Source: Punica granatum
Lineage: Eukaryota > Streptophyta > Magnoliopsida > Myrtales > Lythraceae
Reading direction: 5' to 3'
Assembly (NCBI RefSeq): GCF_007655135.1
Contig: NC_045132.1
Location: 1,922,001 to 1,986,000 of the forward strand
Length of the DNA stretch: 64,000 nucleotides
Part shown: positions 36,057 through 48,300 of the stretch, piece by piece
Position numbering within the stretch: position 1 is the stretch's first letter
Layout of the letters: each line of letters starts with the position of its first letter
The notes under the pieces: model-generated
What the model saw: only the letters and a program-made list of their open reading frames with translations
The model's database searches: none
What the model was told of the DNA's origin: nothing
Position numbers and translations under genes: made by a program

Positions 36057-36471
36057 ACACTATGTTTGGATTGAGGTTTTTGGAGGAGTAAGGAGGTATT
36101 TGGAAGGGGAGGTTTTTTGGAGGTGTTTAAAACACCTTCTTTGGTCTTTTGTTTTATTTTATTTTATTTTATTTTAATTTGAGAGGGTTTTGGAGGGTTT
36201 TACAGGTGTTTCAAAACCCTCCTAGAGCTTATTTTCAAAACCTCCGATTCTGGAGGTTTAGGAGGGTTAGCAATATTTTACTTGATTATAAAAATAATAA
36301 AATTAATTAAAGCCTTCCAAAACTTTTATGAGGTCTAGCGAAACAAGGTGTTTTGAACCCCCTTCAAAAACCTCCAAATTATTCCCCTCCTAAAATCTCC
36401 TTAACCCTCTAAACCCCTCACCCTCTGAAACCCTCCGGAGCCTGTTACACAAAGTTATCCAAATATAGTGT
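36057..36471. mobile_element. 415-bp MITE/fold-back element
   Basis: Terminal inverted repeats ACACTATGTTTGGAT (36057-36071) and ATCCAAATATAGTGT (36457-36471) match at 14 of 15 positions. The interior is rich in GGAGG/CCTCC blocks arranged so that the two halves can pair. No coding sequence. A target-site duplication was not obvious. Confidence 0.7.
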
Positions 36472-38270
36472 TAGGGTTTGTTTATTACCCAAGACCAAGA
36501 ATTTTTACATTCTAATGTACATGATTAATAATGATTTAAAATTTTAATTGAGCGATTTACATAATGTGTTAGGTAGGATAGAACAAAATCACCATACAAA
36601 ACTTGTTTGGTGAATTTACTCATCATTCCGCGCATTCGCTAGCGTCCTGCATGCCCGGTGAACATGAATGGAATGGGACTGTGTGGGATAAGTATTATAG
36701 AGTGAAATGTAATCATATCGAGAGAAAAATGAAGATTATTCTTTTTTATTGAACTTGAAAATATTAGTTAGTGTACTAAAAAATGAATTTATTTTCTGAG
36801 ATTTTATCTTTTATTCTCATCTTTTTATGTAGTTCTCATGTTATTACATATCTTATCCACCGTCAATATACATATCATAAAAAAAAAAGAAGGCAAAACA
36901 AAGGAAGAATGCATCTCTCGGCTTGGAAAAGAAAACGAGGAAAAATAAAATAGTAGGAGGCCAATTCGGAAGCCGTCATTTATCTTGTTGATATCTTCCT
37001 TTTTATCTCGAGACCCTCAAGAATCGTTTGTGTATATGGGCGGTTTGTGCTTTCAACATGTGCTGGTCGATACTACTACACAGATCCAGAAAGGGTACCA
37101 TACTATACAATACTCCTGGTTTTTCTAGATGTAAGAGCCTGCATGTAAATTGACCACAACAAAACACTTATCGTTTGCACCTGCGATCAAGAAATGCCCC
37201 CTCCCACTGGTAAATGTAAAGACGACGATCGCTCAGTCGAATATTCATTCTAAAAGTTAAATTTGCCTAAGATATTAGGAAGTTCTGTTTCGGAATTGTT
37301 TCTGCAACTCCTTTTTTTGTTAGCGGTAGTTTCACCCTGAAAATTCGGCGTATAATTGTATCCGTAACTCCTTTTATGGTTATGCTTTCAATCAGTTCGG
37401 CGTATAACATCCTTCTAATGTTCATAGTGGTATGTGGCATAATTTGCACATGTAAGAGCATCTATTATTTATCCCTGGAAGTTCAATTTGTCATTGCGCC
37501 ACATGCTCGTGATTATTTTTAAATTCACTCTACGTTACATCATTTTTCTTACGTTATTATTTCTTATTAGGTATGAGGACCTGCACATTCTTGCGGGTAG
37601 CGATGGAGCATTTGATCAAGAAGGAAAATTTCTTTGATTTTCAAAGGCTTTATTGAATCATTATATATAAATTTCTTTGAGTTTTATGCAATTATTGACT
37701 GAATAAATAATTTTGGAGCATGAGACATGGAAATAAACAATGATTGGTAATTCATATAATTTATAGAAATAAAAAAATAATAAATCTTGGATGTAATTTT
37801 ACTTGATAAATACTGTAAAACTAAATATATTTATTCATTAAACTATATATGACAAATCAATTTTATTATGTTTTTCTATATTTAGTAGATATATATTTTG
37901 AGTTATAGAAGAATGTAAATACAAAATTTTATATTATTTTTCGTTACAAATTAGGCCCATGTACTATTAATGCGATAAAATATAAATCATAATAGCTAAA
38001 AAGAACATATGTAGTCTCACAAATATTGAATTGAAACCTTTTGATTATCACGAATATTGCAGTAGTCCCACTGCACACGCTTGTTGATAAATTGTCTTTT
38101 TTTTTGTTTTAATATATTATCTCAACGCAAGGAAAGAAATTTTTTTTTTTAAAGGCGCCTACATTAACATGACGGACCTGTAATTATTGTTTAGTTAATT
38201 ATCTGTTATATTGGGGAAAATATAAGTAAATTAACTGATGACACATAGGTTTTCTTCGTTTCTGGTAATA
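36472..38270. other. AT-rich spacer before NOP58
   Basis: No gene seen apart from the short SINE-like stretch at about 38012-38085, annotated separately. Confidence 0.5.
38012..38085 (-). mobile_element. SINE-like tRNA-related fragment
   Basis: On the minus strand the sequence GTGCAGTGGGACTACTGCAAT followed by a TTGATAATCAAAAGGTTTCAATTC-type block resembles a tRNA-derived head with weak A and B boxes. It shares the block around CTTTTGATT with 44837-44916. Strongly degenerate. Confidence 0.35.
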
Positions 38271-38277
38271 TTCTGAA

Positions 38278-38440
38278 GGCCCAGCCCATTGCTTTGGCGC
38301 ATGAATCCATGTGTCGGCCCACTAACCAATTGAAAGCATTCTTAATTAATAATATGAAAAATATATATACGACAAATAAATGAAAAACTTTTTTTTTTTG
38401 TTTATAAAAAGTAAAACCCTAGTGGCTTTCTAAACCCTAG
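38278..38440 (+). promoter_or_regulatory. NOP58 promoter: site II elements, TATA and two telo-boxes
   Basis: GGCCCA (reverse TGGGCC) occurs at 38278-38283 and 38316-38321, and AGCCCA (reverse TGGGCT) at 38283-38288; these are site II elements bound by TCP factors. TTATAAAAAG lies at about 38402-38411. Telo-boxes AAACCCTA lie at 38414-38421 and 38432-38439. Site II followed by a telo-box is the established promoter code of plant ribosomal-protein and ribosome-biogenesis genes, which fits the NOP58 gene 300-450 bp downstream. Confidence 0.8.
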
Positions 38441-38724
38441 CTTTCTTCTTCTCCCTCCCTCTTCCCCTCTCCCGACCTCTCTTCTCCGCAGCTCCTCTCC
38501 CTTCCTGCTGCTGCTGCTCGCGAGCTCCATCGTGAGCCCCATAACTCCTCCGCCTCCTGCCTCTTGAGTTATTGCCGGAAAAAGGTGCCTACTTGTCGTC
38601 GGAGTGTCCAATCACTTCGCATTCTTTGCCCAATTAAGCGGTTGAATATGGCGGCGGCGGCCGGTTATCTGACTGTATGTTTGTTTCATTTTCAGGCGAC
38701 TGTCGGTCTGAAGGATTTGGCACA

Positions 38725-41408
38725 ATGCTCGTGTTGTTCGAGACTCCAGCAGGGTTTGCCCTGTTTAAAGTTTTGGATGAAGGGAAGCTCTCCAAAGTCG
38801 AGGTACTCTATTACGTTAACATGCGCATGCTGACTATTTGGGTGCTTTCATGTTGATCGTTCTGCTCTGTTGATTATGCAATAAGTTTTTGTTGCTGCTA
38901 ATTGTCCGCAGGACCTGTCGAAGGAGTTCTCCTCAGCAGAGTCTGCTAGACAGGTGTGTGTGCTCACTTTGGCCCGTATGGAGTTCTTTCCTGAAATCAT
39001 TTTTGAGTGTTTCTAAGCTTATAGCGGTTGAACACATGTAGTGGTGATCGATATGATGGTGGCTTGGTATAACGACATAGGGAAATTTGCGAAACTTGTT
39101 TTGTTAATGTTAGATAACATTTTGGGCAAAACTATTTCTAGGGCCTCTTAAAGTTCGACAGAGTTATCCAATTGCATATCTGAGGTCATTAATCTTTTAC
39201 ATAGACTGATGACGATTGATCCCAAACAAAAATGTAGGTGGTGAAGCTAAAAGATTTCAAGAAGTTTGAGAATACATCGGAAGCCCTGTCGGCCGCAACA
39301 TGTTTGATTGAAAGCAAACCTTACAAAGGTCTGCGCAAGTTCTTACGTGATCACTGTGATGGAGAGACATTGGGTGTGGCCGATTCAAAGCTTGGAAATG
39401 CAATTAAAGAGAAACTGGTATGTGATACTAGAAATCTATGTTTTGGAAAATTTATCATCTTTTTTGTTATTCAATAGAGGTCTTATGCTTGAGGGATTAC
39501 TATTTCAATGCAGCAAATCGAATGTGTCCACAACAATGCTGTTATGGAGTTGATGCGTGGTCTGCGAAGTCAGTTGACTGAGCTCATTACAGGTCTTGCT
39601 GTCCAGGACTTGGCTCCCATGAGCCTTGGTTTATCTCATAGCCTTTCTAGATACAAGTTGAAGTTCAGTGCTGATAAGGTATAGCTATCTCTATTCTCAG
39701 TACCTTGTATATTTTGAATTAGAAATGGATCCAATGATTTTTGAAAATGGATAACTTATGAATAGATTCTTTGGGTTTAGTAATAGACTCAGATTCTAAG
39801 CAATAGGTCGAAAGCAACGAGGACATCTTATCAAACTATGATGCTTAAATGAGTTTTCCGATCTCCAAGTAGTTGTAGTAATATAATTTGTGTCTATTTT
39901 AGGTGGATACAATGATCATCCAAGCCATAGGTTTGCTTGATGATCTTGATAAAGAGCTTAATACATATGCCATGAGGGTCCGGGAATGGTATGGGTGGCA
40001 TTTCCCAGAGCTTGCCAAGATTGTGCAGGATAACATTCTTTATGCCAAGACAGTCAAGTTGATGGGTGATCGTGCTAATGCTGCAAAGCTCGACCTCTCT
40101 GAGGTCTGCTACTGCTCTGTCTATTCTGCATCTTTTCTGTTATATTTGAAGAGTTTAATAAGCAGCTGTTAATTTCTTTTTGGTCCATTTTCTTGTCGTG
40201 TTTTGATATCAATAGATACTACCAGAAGAGGTTGAGGCTGAGTTGAAGGAGGCAGCTATGATCTCCATGGGAACTGAAGTTAATGAGCTTGACTTAATGA
40301 ACATCAGGGAGCTGTGTGACCAGGTCCTGTCTCTTGCCGAGTACAGAGCCCAACTCTATGATTACCTGAAGAGCAGAATGAACGCCATTGCACCTAACTT
40401 GACTGCCCTAGTTGGAGAGCTTGTGGGTGCCCGCCTCATTGCTCATGGTGGCAGCTTGTTGAATCTTGCAAAGCAGCCTGGAAGCACCATTCAGATCCTC
40501 GGAGCAGAAAAGGCCCTTTTCAGAGCTTTGAAGACAAAGCATGCTACCCCTAAATATGGGCTTATTTACCATGCATCTTTGATTGGGCAGGCGGCCCCAA
40601 AAATGAAGGGGAAGATCTCTCGATCACTTGCTGCTAAAACTGCTCTGGCAATCAGATGCGATGCTCTTGGAGACAACCAAGACAATTCAATGGGTCTCGA
40701 AAATCGGGCCAAGGTAGGCTGCTGGATTATTTTTGTTTATATCTATCTGTTTGATGGAAAATGTTCCATTGCTCACAGTTTTTACTAATTTCAGCTTGAA
40801 GCAAGATTAAGAAACCTTGAGGGCAGGGAACTGGGTCGCTCTGCTGGTTCTGCAAAGGGGAAACCGAAGATAGAAGTCTATGACAAGGACAGAAAGAGGG
40901 GAGCTGGGGCACTAGTAACTCCTGCAAAGGTTTTACAACTGTTGATTGCATCGTTTTGTTTATTTCCGAGTATTTTTCTTTTGTTGTTTAAACATTTAAA
41001 TTGTGTGTGTAGACATACAACCCGGCAGCGGACTCGACTCTTGGGCAAGCTTTAAGTGATACTGCTAAAGAGGAAGAAACTGTCACCAAGAAGAGTTCTG
41101 AAGCAGCAGAGAAAGAGAAGAAGGAGAAAAAGAAGGATAAGAAGAAGAAGTCTGAGGAAGCTAGTGATATGGCTGTTGATGGGAATGGCTCTGCAGAACC
41201 TGAAGGTGAAGAGTCGGGCAAGAAAGAAAAGAAAAAGAAGAAGAAGAAAGAGGAGAATGGGTTAGAGGATGGCAAGAAAGCTGAAGCAGGGGAGGAAAAG
41301 AAGAAGAAGAAGAAGAAGAAGAGAAAGCATGTGGAGGAAGATGAAGAAGAAAGCGAGCAACCCAGCAAGAAGAAAGAAAAGAAGAAAAAGAAGAAGAATG
41401 AGGACTGA
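38725..41408 (+). CDS. NOP58: Nucleolar protein NOP58 (box C/D snoRNP core)
   Basis: Eight exons: 38725-38802, 38912-38953, 39238-39417, 39514-39678, 39903-40103, 40216-40713, 40795-40929 and 41013-41408. All joins are GT-AG and in frame, giving 564 aa (plant NOP58/NOP5 is usually about 530). The protein is a core part of box C/D snoRNPs, which guide 2'-O-methylation of rRNA in the nucleolus. The N-terminal NOP5NT domain starts [15 protein letters not shown]. The NOSIC/Nop region spans about residues 160-400, with [49 protein letters not shown] and [12 protein letters not shown]. The last ~125 residues are Lys/Glu-rich KKE/KKK repeats, a known NOP56/58 tail. The ATG at 38725 opens the family's invariant N-terminus, so upstream in-frame ATGs are 5' UTR. 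It lies tail to tail with the RIPK-like kinase gene. Confidence 0.96.
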
Positions 41409-42683
41409 GAACTTCTTCCAACCTGGCACCTAACAAAATTTTGTTCCCATCGAATCTTAAGGCTCGACTTTGGGCAATTCACTGTAAGATCTCATCCCGT
41501 TTGGTTCGCTTTGAGGATCTTATCCTGGGTTCTTATTTGCAGCGATTTTCTTTCCCTTTTAGATTTTGTATTTCTGATGAAAATGGTTGCAAATCCTTTG
41601 AAGAGGACAATATTAGGGATTATATAATGGAAGCTTCTCTAAATTGTATTTGCTTGGTTTATTCTATTCCTGTTCCTTTTGTGAATGCTGCTTTCCGGTC
41701 TTTTTATTTGTGACCTTCGAAGGGATGAACATGTCATGCAGTTAATCGGCTCGTTTGAAATCTGATTATATGCATGTTAGCAGTCCTCTTATATTCTATT
41801 TGGGTGAGCATGATACTCTGCATAATTTTTGGATTTGCTCGCTTCTCTTGTTCTCTGAGTTTGGATGTTTCGGTTTTAAACCGCAGTTCATTTGGTGCAT
41901 ATTCAGCTTTAGGCTTCAAGAGGTTCAGTTCCTTTTGTGACCTTGACTACACTTATGAAATCAGTTCGGGCCTGTGTCGCATTTAGAGCCATATGCTGAG
42001 AGAAAAACTGAAACTAAAGAACAGTGAAGTCTGTATATAAATTAAAGCCCGGAATTCATACACGTCACACTCGGTTCTGCTCGAGTTAGGCAAGTTTGCA
42101 TCAAATTCAATTGTGGAGTTGAAACCGGGTTAACAAATTTCAGCTTGGGGGTGGGTGGAGGAGCGGGATTTGGTAGTTCTTGAACATCAAGTGACGGTCT
42201 TAGCTGATGGAATCAATCCCCTCATTGTTCTGAATTTTCTAGGGGAAAAAATAAAATTATGAATCATTTGACTGCGGATTGCTTGCAATTTGAAGCAATA
42301 GATTCCGTTACTGAATATTGGCCTGTATTCTTGACTTTGGACCAAATTCTCGGAAGATAGACGATCATCATTGTCATCTTGGATTAGTTTCAACATGTTA
42401 GTTAAACTGCCATTCCGACAGAAATTCAAGAATGAGCGATCGGCCGACTGAAAATGGAGAGCCATCTTATTCTAAGTCTTATGAATTAATAATTTCTTCG
42501 GATCATGTACGATTTATAAGTCTTAAGAAACTCGGCGTCTATGAAGACTTGAACCGACTTCGACTATCCAAAGCTCATGCACCCTATAACTGTTTCCTTT
42601 TCCTTCCTTTCACTAGTGGAATAACAACTAACAAGAAGTCATAGCTACAAAGCCAAATTCCACAACTATCGATTACACTAAAC

Positions 42684-42724
<41 letters not shown>

Positions 42725-42811
42725 GAAAGAGCACAATAAAAATAAGATAAAAGTAAAACAATCCCTATTATTATGGTTCGTTTGACTTGGATTAAGTTAA
42801 GCTCTTCTGAA
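41409..42811. other. Convergent 3' spacer between NOP58 and the kinase
   Basis: About 1.4 kb holding both 3' UTRs. An A-run and (AT)n microsatellite lie at about 42682-42720. No further gene seen. Confidence 0.55.
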
Positions 42812-43819
42812 CTATTTTTCTTCGCCCAGCTTATCGAACTTCCATGGAGAGTAGAGACTTGACCCGAGAGTCGAGTACAGGGCACTGTCTGAGAAGACGG
42901 CTCGGGACCGCGACGACCTGAGCTTGTGCCTGTGCCTATGACCTTTTCGTCGACGGTGATGACCCTTGACTCGTTTTTCCGGCTTCTTCACCTCACCTTC
43001 TTCATTGCCTTCACCATAATCATTGTTTTTCAGTTCATTCCCTTTCCCACATTTTTCCAAGTCATTGGCATTACCTTCCGAAGGAACAATGTAGACAAAT
43101 GGTCCAACGGGAACATCATCAAAGTCCAAAATTGCTTCCAAGGTCTTCAACACATTTGCCATGGGGGGCCTGGACTTGGGATTGATGCTCAAGCAATGGT
43201 AAGCTAGCAAGGCTGCCCTCCTTGCCCCCTCGGTCGAGTATCGACCCTCCAGTCTCGGGTCCAGGATCCTCTCCAACTTGTGGGCGTCCTTGAGCATTGG
43301 TCGTGCCCACTCCACTAGGTCCTGCTCCCTGCTTGGTCGGGTCTTGTCAACTGATCTCCGGCCCGTCAGTAGCTCAAGGAGCACCACTCCAAAACTGTAC
43401 ACATCGCTCATGGTGGTCAGGTGGCCAGTAGATATGTACTCCGGGGCGGCGTAGCCTTTTGTGCCCATGACCCGTGTTGTGACGTGCGTTTCATCTCCTT
43501 CTGGACCGTCCGTCGCCAGCCCAAAGTCCGAGAGCTTGGCATTATTGTCCTGAAGATGATAAGTAAGGCCGAGTTGCAGCGTGAGATCAAATTGAGTATT
43601 ATAAACCCAAAATTGTGAAGAAATTAGGTCAATGAAAAGGAAATTATACCGAGTCTAATAAGACATTTGAGGCTTTGAAATCTCTATAGATCACCGGCTT
43701 CTCTTCTTCATGGAGGAAAGCGAGGCCTCTTGCCGCTCCGATTGCGATTTTCATTCTTGTAAGCCAAGGCAAGACTGAAGAATATTCTATTAAATTCACA
43801 AAAAATATATTAATAAATA

Positions 43820-43854
<35 letters not shown>

Positions 43855-44516
43855 TATTTGTATCTATCTTCATAATTTAAACTCACTTTTGAATAGTTGT
43901 TCGTCTAAGTTGCCATTTTCCATGTACTCGTACACGAGAAGCCTATGTTCGTCCTCGCAACAATATCCGATCAGATTGACCAAATGCCGGTGCCTCAGCT
44001 GTCCGAGAAAGATCACTTCGGCCTACATGCAGATCAGAAACACCATGCGTTTCACTTTTCCACTCGCAAAAAAAAAAATAAAAAAAAATCGAACTTGGTG
44101 AGAATCAAATACTTAGTTATACTGCTCTTATGTACCAGCCATTCCCGATGACCTTGTGTACCATCCAAGTCGAGCATCTTGACGGCCACGACCTGAGCCT
44201 TCAGAGCCGGCCTCAGCTTCTCTTTGACGAACCCCTTGTACACGGTTCCAAACCCCCCTTCTCCGAGATAATAGCTCTTCGAGAAGCCGTGAGTGATCTC
44301 TTTCAACTCCGTGAGTGTGAAAATGTGGAGGTTCACCAAGGAAATCGACAGGTCACTCATCGAAAGCGGCGAGCTCCGATTACTGAGGTCGGATAGCGAC
44401 AGCCTCAGCAGAGAGTTTTGTTTCGATACATTGGATTTGTCGGGGTCCTTGGGATTCTTCTGGGACTTTAAACAGATAGGGAGGAGGGATTTCCATGTGA
44501 TCTTTTTGAGAGCCAT
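42812..44516 (-). CDS. RIPK/PBL-type receptor-like cytoplasmic kinase (RLCK VII)
   Basis: Four exons on the minus strand: 44136-44516, 43887-44022, 43650-43786 and 42812-43549, joining in frame to 463 aa. It is a Ser/Thr kinase that relays signals from surface receptors; the relative RIPK phosphorylates RIN4 in immunity. The kinase domain has the glycine loop [11 protein letters not shown] at 85-95, VAVK with Lys113, the catalytic loop YRDFKASN with Asp208, DFG at 226-228, and the activation-segment end [11 protein letters not shown]. All key residues are present. The N-terminal region matches RIPK in style ([31 protein letters not shown]). It lacks Gly2, so N-myristoylation is unlikely; Cys15 could be palmitoylated. 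The Arg/Lys/His-rich tail ([21 protein letters not shown]) is unusual in charge. Closest assignment: RIPK or PBL8-17 group; receptor partner unknown. Confidence 0.93.
43822..43851. repeat. (TA)n microsatellite inside kinase intron 2
   Basis: About 15 TA units in an intron of only 100 nt (43787-43886). Length variation would change a large fraction of the intron. Confidence 0.9.
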
Positions 44517-44836
44517 AACAATTCTATCGAGGATAAACTTTCAATCCTCACTGAGGTTTATATAGGATTCTTTATTTGGTTTATAAGTCATATTTTTCTA
44601 TGACAAAAGCATAGATTTTTATTAATCTTGTATTCAATAGTGTACTTATAACCAAGTTCTTTATCCAACAAATGTGAACTAGTACTTGGTTGACGCAATA
44701 TAACCAATCATAATATTTTCATTGTTAATAAAAAAAGTCTTTTTTTTTCTTTTTTTCCTTTCCAGGTTATAAAGAGGCCTATAGAACTCATACATATAAG
44801 AAAATAGAACTAAATAAAATAACATAAGTAGTCCCA
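44517..44836. other. Upstream spacer of the kinase gene
   Basis: Likely holds the kinase promoter and 5' UTR. No motif stands out. Confidence 0.4.
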
Positions 44837-44916
44837 ATGACGATAATCGAATCTGAAATCTCTTGATTTTAATGTGAGAGCGTATATCGTCATTGCACTA
44901 CATTCCTTTTCTCAAA
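44837..44916 (-). mobile_element. SINE-like tRNA-related fragment
   Basis: On the minus strand TGTAGTGCAATGACGATATACG (start of the head) is followed about 40 nt later by TTTCAGATTCGATTAT, a weak box-A/box-B pair. The neighbouring block AAAATCAAGAG is shared with the fragments at 38012 and near 6770. Confidence 0.45.
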
Positions 44917-45164
44917 AGGTTATTTTTCCAAATATACGAAAGAGACATACTATCGAGAAAAGGGTTCGGTATAGTACAACGACTCTCAAATCGTGCAATT
45001 AAAAGATGTATATAATAAATAAGACTCCCACGTCCTTTTGTTTCTCCATTTTCTATATTCCTTACTAATTAGGCTCATCAATCTCTTATAATGGAAAATT
45101 CATTTGCCCTTTTCAAATCGTTATCAAGGAATTTTCCTTGAGTTTTGTTTTCCTCTTTTCTTTT

Positions 45165-45343
45165 GATGTGCAGTATTATATTTGGAAACCCAATGGATTC
45201 TCGACTCATCCAGTCTAGCCGGATTTGTCTATTAAGAAATAAACCTCTCATAGTGTGAATTTTTTTAAAACACAAAATTCGAACTTGAGAACTTACTTAA
45301 GAAAAATACGCGTCGAACTGTTTGAACTAACTCATTTTGGTGT
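45165..45343 (-). mobile_element. tRNA-derived SINE, copy 2
   Basis: Minus-strand homologue of the SINE at 5067. The head has AGTTAGTTCAAACAGTTCG and box B AAGTTCGAATTTTG, then AAATTCACACTA, and then a 3' body ending in GAATCCATTGGGTTTCC that is shared with the SINE at 17165-17340. The three copies thus link two different heads to one 3' body. Confidence 0.68.
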
Positions 45344-48300
45344 TTCCCTTTGTTTTTATCTCTTGAAAGCTCAACTGAAGTTGTCTCAATTGTGAGACCT
45401 TCTGTTTTGGCTTTTAATTAAATACATAGAGTTTAATTCATTTCAAAATTGTTAGTAAAAAATTATTATTTAAATACAAGCATATGAAATTATCTGTTTA
45501 GCCTTACTACCTTGTTATCGAAAGGCTCACAATTTATCATTTTATTTTTTAAAGTGCATTTTGGGAAGTCGAAAACTAGACAAACTAACTTTCTTCACCC
45601 TTTTATAATAGTATAAATAACTTGCCGAATGATAATAGATGAATTTGTGTTTTTTTCTTCCTATCACGAGAAGTCCTTATTCTATTGTTTAAAACTTTTC
45701 AATGCTTGGACGTCGACAGACCCTGGCAGAATATCTTTGTGATTCGGTAAAACAATTCTATGCACAAACATGGTTATCCTTTAGATTAAAATGTCGCAAT
45801 TTTAATTATATATAAAGAGAATCTTTTTTATGTAAAAGAATTGCCTATCAATCATCATATGTATTTAGTCCTTTCCTCACATATAAATCAACAATAAATA
45901 AATAAATAAAATCAATCTGGCCTGGGCCTGCTACATTTTTTGCTCTTTCAAACCCCACGTAAGGCATAGAAATTAGTTTATCTAGAAGTGAACCTCCTTG
46001 GGCAATTTCGATGTGCCGGTCTTTTGGAGAACCTAAGGAAGTCAGTCCACACAGTACATTTAGGTCATGTATGCTAATTTTCCAAAATCTTTTAAAGTTT
46101 CCTATTCCTGGGTCCCGTGGACTCAGTTTATATTATCATCTTCATAAATTCCACGTGGAAACAAAATTGAATGTGAAAAATAATTTAATAGCAGGGACGA
46201 CAACAACTTGCAAGATATAAAGCCTATTCAAAAGAATCGGCAAGAGTACTCGTTCGTATTCCCAAAGTACAATATCTGAGGAGTGACGTCGGACGGAAAG
46301 AATTAGATAATAAGAAAGGGAGATCGTGATGTATATTTGAATGGGAAAAGGGTTTCAGAAAGAAGGTGGCAGCAGGAGGAAATCGTGATTTGCAAGCTCA
46401 TGTTGATCACAGCACTAACTAGGAAAATTAAAGAAGTCCAACATCCTAATGATAACACTTCCAAATTTCCTTCCTTCGGTTGCCCAATTCAATTCTACAT
46501 TTCAAATCCAGGGGGAGCACGAGATTCGCAAAACTCTTTAGGTCAATTCTTTCGATTATTGCGATTGCCCTGTCGGTTGTATATCGCTTAACCAGTCTAT
46601 ATCTTACACATATATCATAAACATATATAAATATTGGCTTTTTCGTTGTTCTTTTTGCATAGTACAAGGATTCACATGTAACTTCATTTGGTTTGGGCTT
46701 TTCGAGGGATATTGCATCAGTAAAAAAGTAAATTCCCTCGAAAATATGTCTTTAATTCTGAAATTCGCCGGAAAATTGTTGAAAAAGTACATTTTTTTAA
46801 TAGCTTTGTGATGAGTTTTTTTTCGTCGAAAAAGGGGATTTCTTTGCAGTAGATAATTATGAACATTTTTTTTCTGCTTTTTTATATAGATTTATTTTAA
46901 ACATTAAACAATTATTTGTTTTTATCTGAGCAGTTTCATATCAATCTCTCCTAAACACGTTAGCTTCATATGAAATGAAATCAGCCATACGTACTATTTA
47001 AAATATCAGTTTCATAACAATTTCTCCTAAACATAGTCAAGAAAATAAGAATTGCTAAATCTTTCTAATTCATGTGCCTAAAAAATATTTCTAATTCAAA
47101 ATCTCACCCGCATCTATTGAGTAGTTCTTGGATATTGTATAATTATAATTCATGCCATTATGAGTGAAATTTTAAATTACGAAAATTTTTAACTTGATGA
47201 TGAGGAGAATAAAAGCAACGCTCATGACCTCTCACATAATGTTAAATCTGAAAGTTTAACTCATGTACTTTGTGGAGGCAGAAAAATAAATTTAGTATAT
47301 ACATCAATTAATAATTAATTGAAAATCGAGTCAACGTCTATCTCTGTTCCTTTCCATTGTATGCCAGGTGGAGACTTCCATGGTAAGTTCGTTTCATGAG
47401 TTTTGAGTCTTCTTGGCTTTTAGAGAAACAAAAATCCAAAGAGTTTTGGTTCATCCTAGAAAAAATTGGCTTTTCTAGTGGGAAAACGTCAATCTCTATC
47501 CACTTTTCTTCAATTTCTTCTTAAGATTTTCTCATGAGTAGCTTATTCCAACCACCCATTTTTCACTGTGTAGAGAATTAATCGAGTTCGAAAATTATTA
47601 TCCACAGATACATACCGTATTTCCAATAACGTGTTTCTTTTTTATGATGATTTGTTGAATCGTAGCTCAGAAGCACTGCTAGTAGTCTAGCGATTTGCGA
47701 ATTGTGTGAAGTGATGAGATTCACAAACAATTTTTTTTCTTTAATTATGAATTCTATAACAAAAAAATAAATTGCCTTCTGATGTGTGTGTAAGAGGAGA
47801 AATTTTGTGTGCTTGAATCTTATTTTCTTTTTCAAGGAAATGGTTTTGAAATAATTTTCAATCACTCAAAAGATGTCATAATTGTTGTCTGCTGATATAT
47901 TATTGTAGCCCAAAATCTTAAAAACCACCTCCACTATCCTTAATTCCTTAATTGAGGATGTTCAACTGGACTTAATGTCGATAATATTTTTCTAATTTTT
48001 CATTATATAATATATTATTTTTCCATCTTTGATAATTATTGTCCAAAATTAGTTCAAATAATATATATAGATATTAGACGTCATAGAATGAAAAACTTTC
48101 TAAACAGAATATATAAGTCAGTCTTTTGATGTTGGCGGAGAATGGGACCCCTAATTGTCATTTTCAAGCTTTTCCTATTTTCTTGACGATGAAATTTCCT
48201 TCCTAAGAGGTGAAAATTCCAAATTTCCACAAAGTTCAACTAGAAAGAAATATACTCCATATCCAAAATGGCTGAACGGGGTAACAATTTCGGACAAATA

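Noticed and set aside
38564..38724. Open frame with an ATG at 38648 upstream of NOP58
   Set aside because: NOP58 proteins start [10 protein letters not shown], encoded from 38725; the upstream frame is 5' UTR.
39679..39902. Box C/D snoRNA in NOP58 intron 4
   Set aside because: A weak TATGATGC resembles box C, but no matching box D or terminal stem was found.
40988..41482. Phe/Ser-rich minus-strand open frame
   Set aside because: It is the antisense shadow of the Lys/Glu-rich NOP58 tail.
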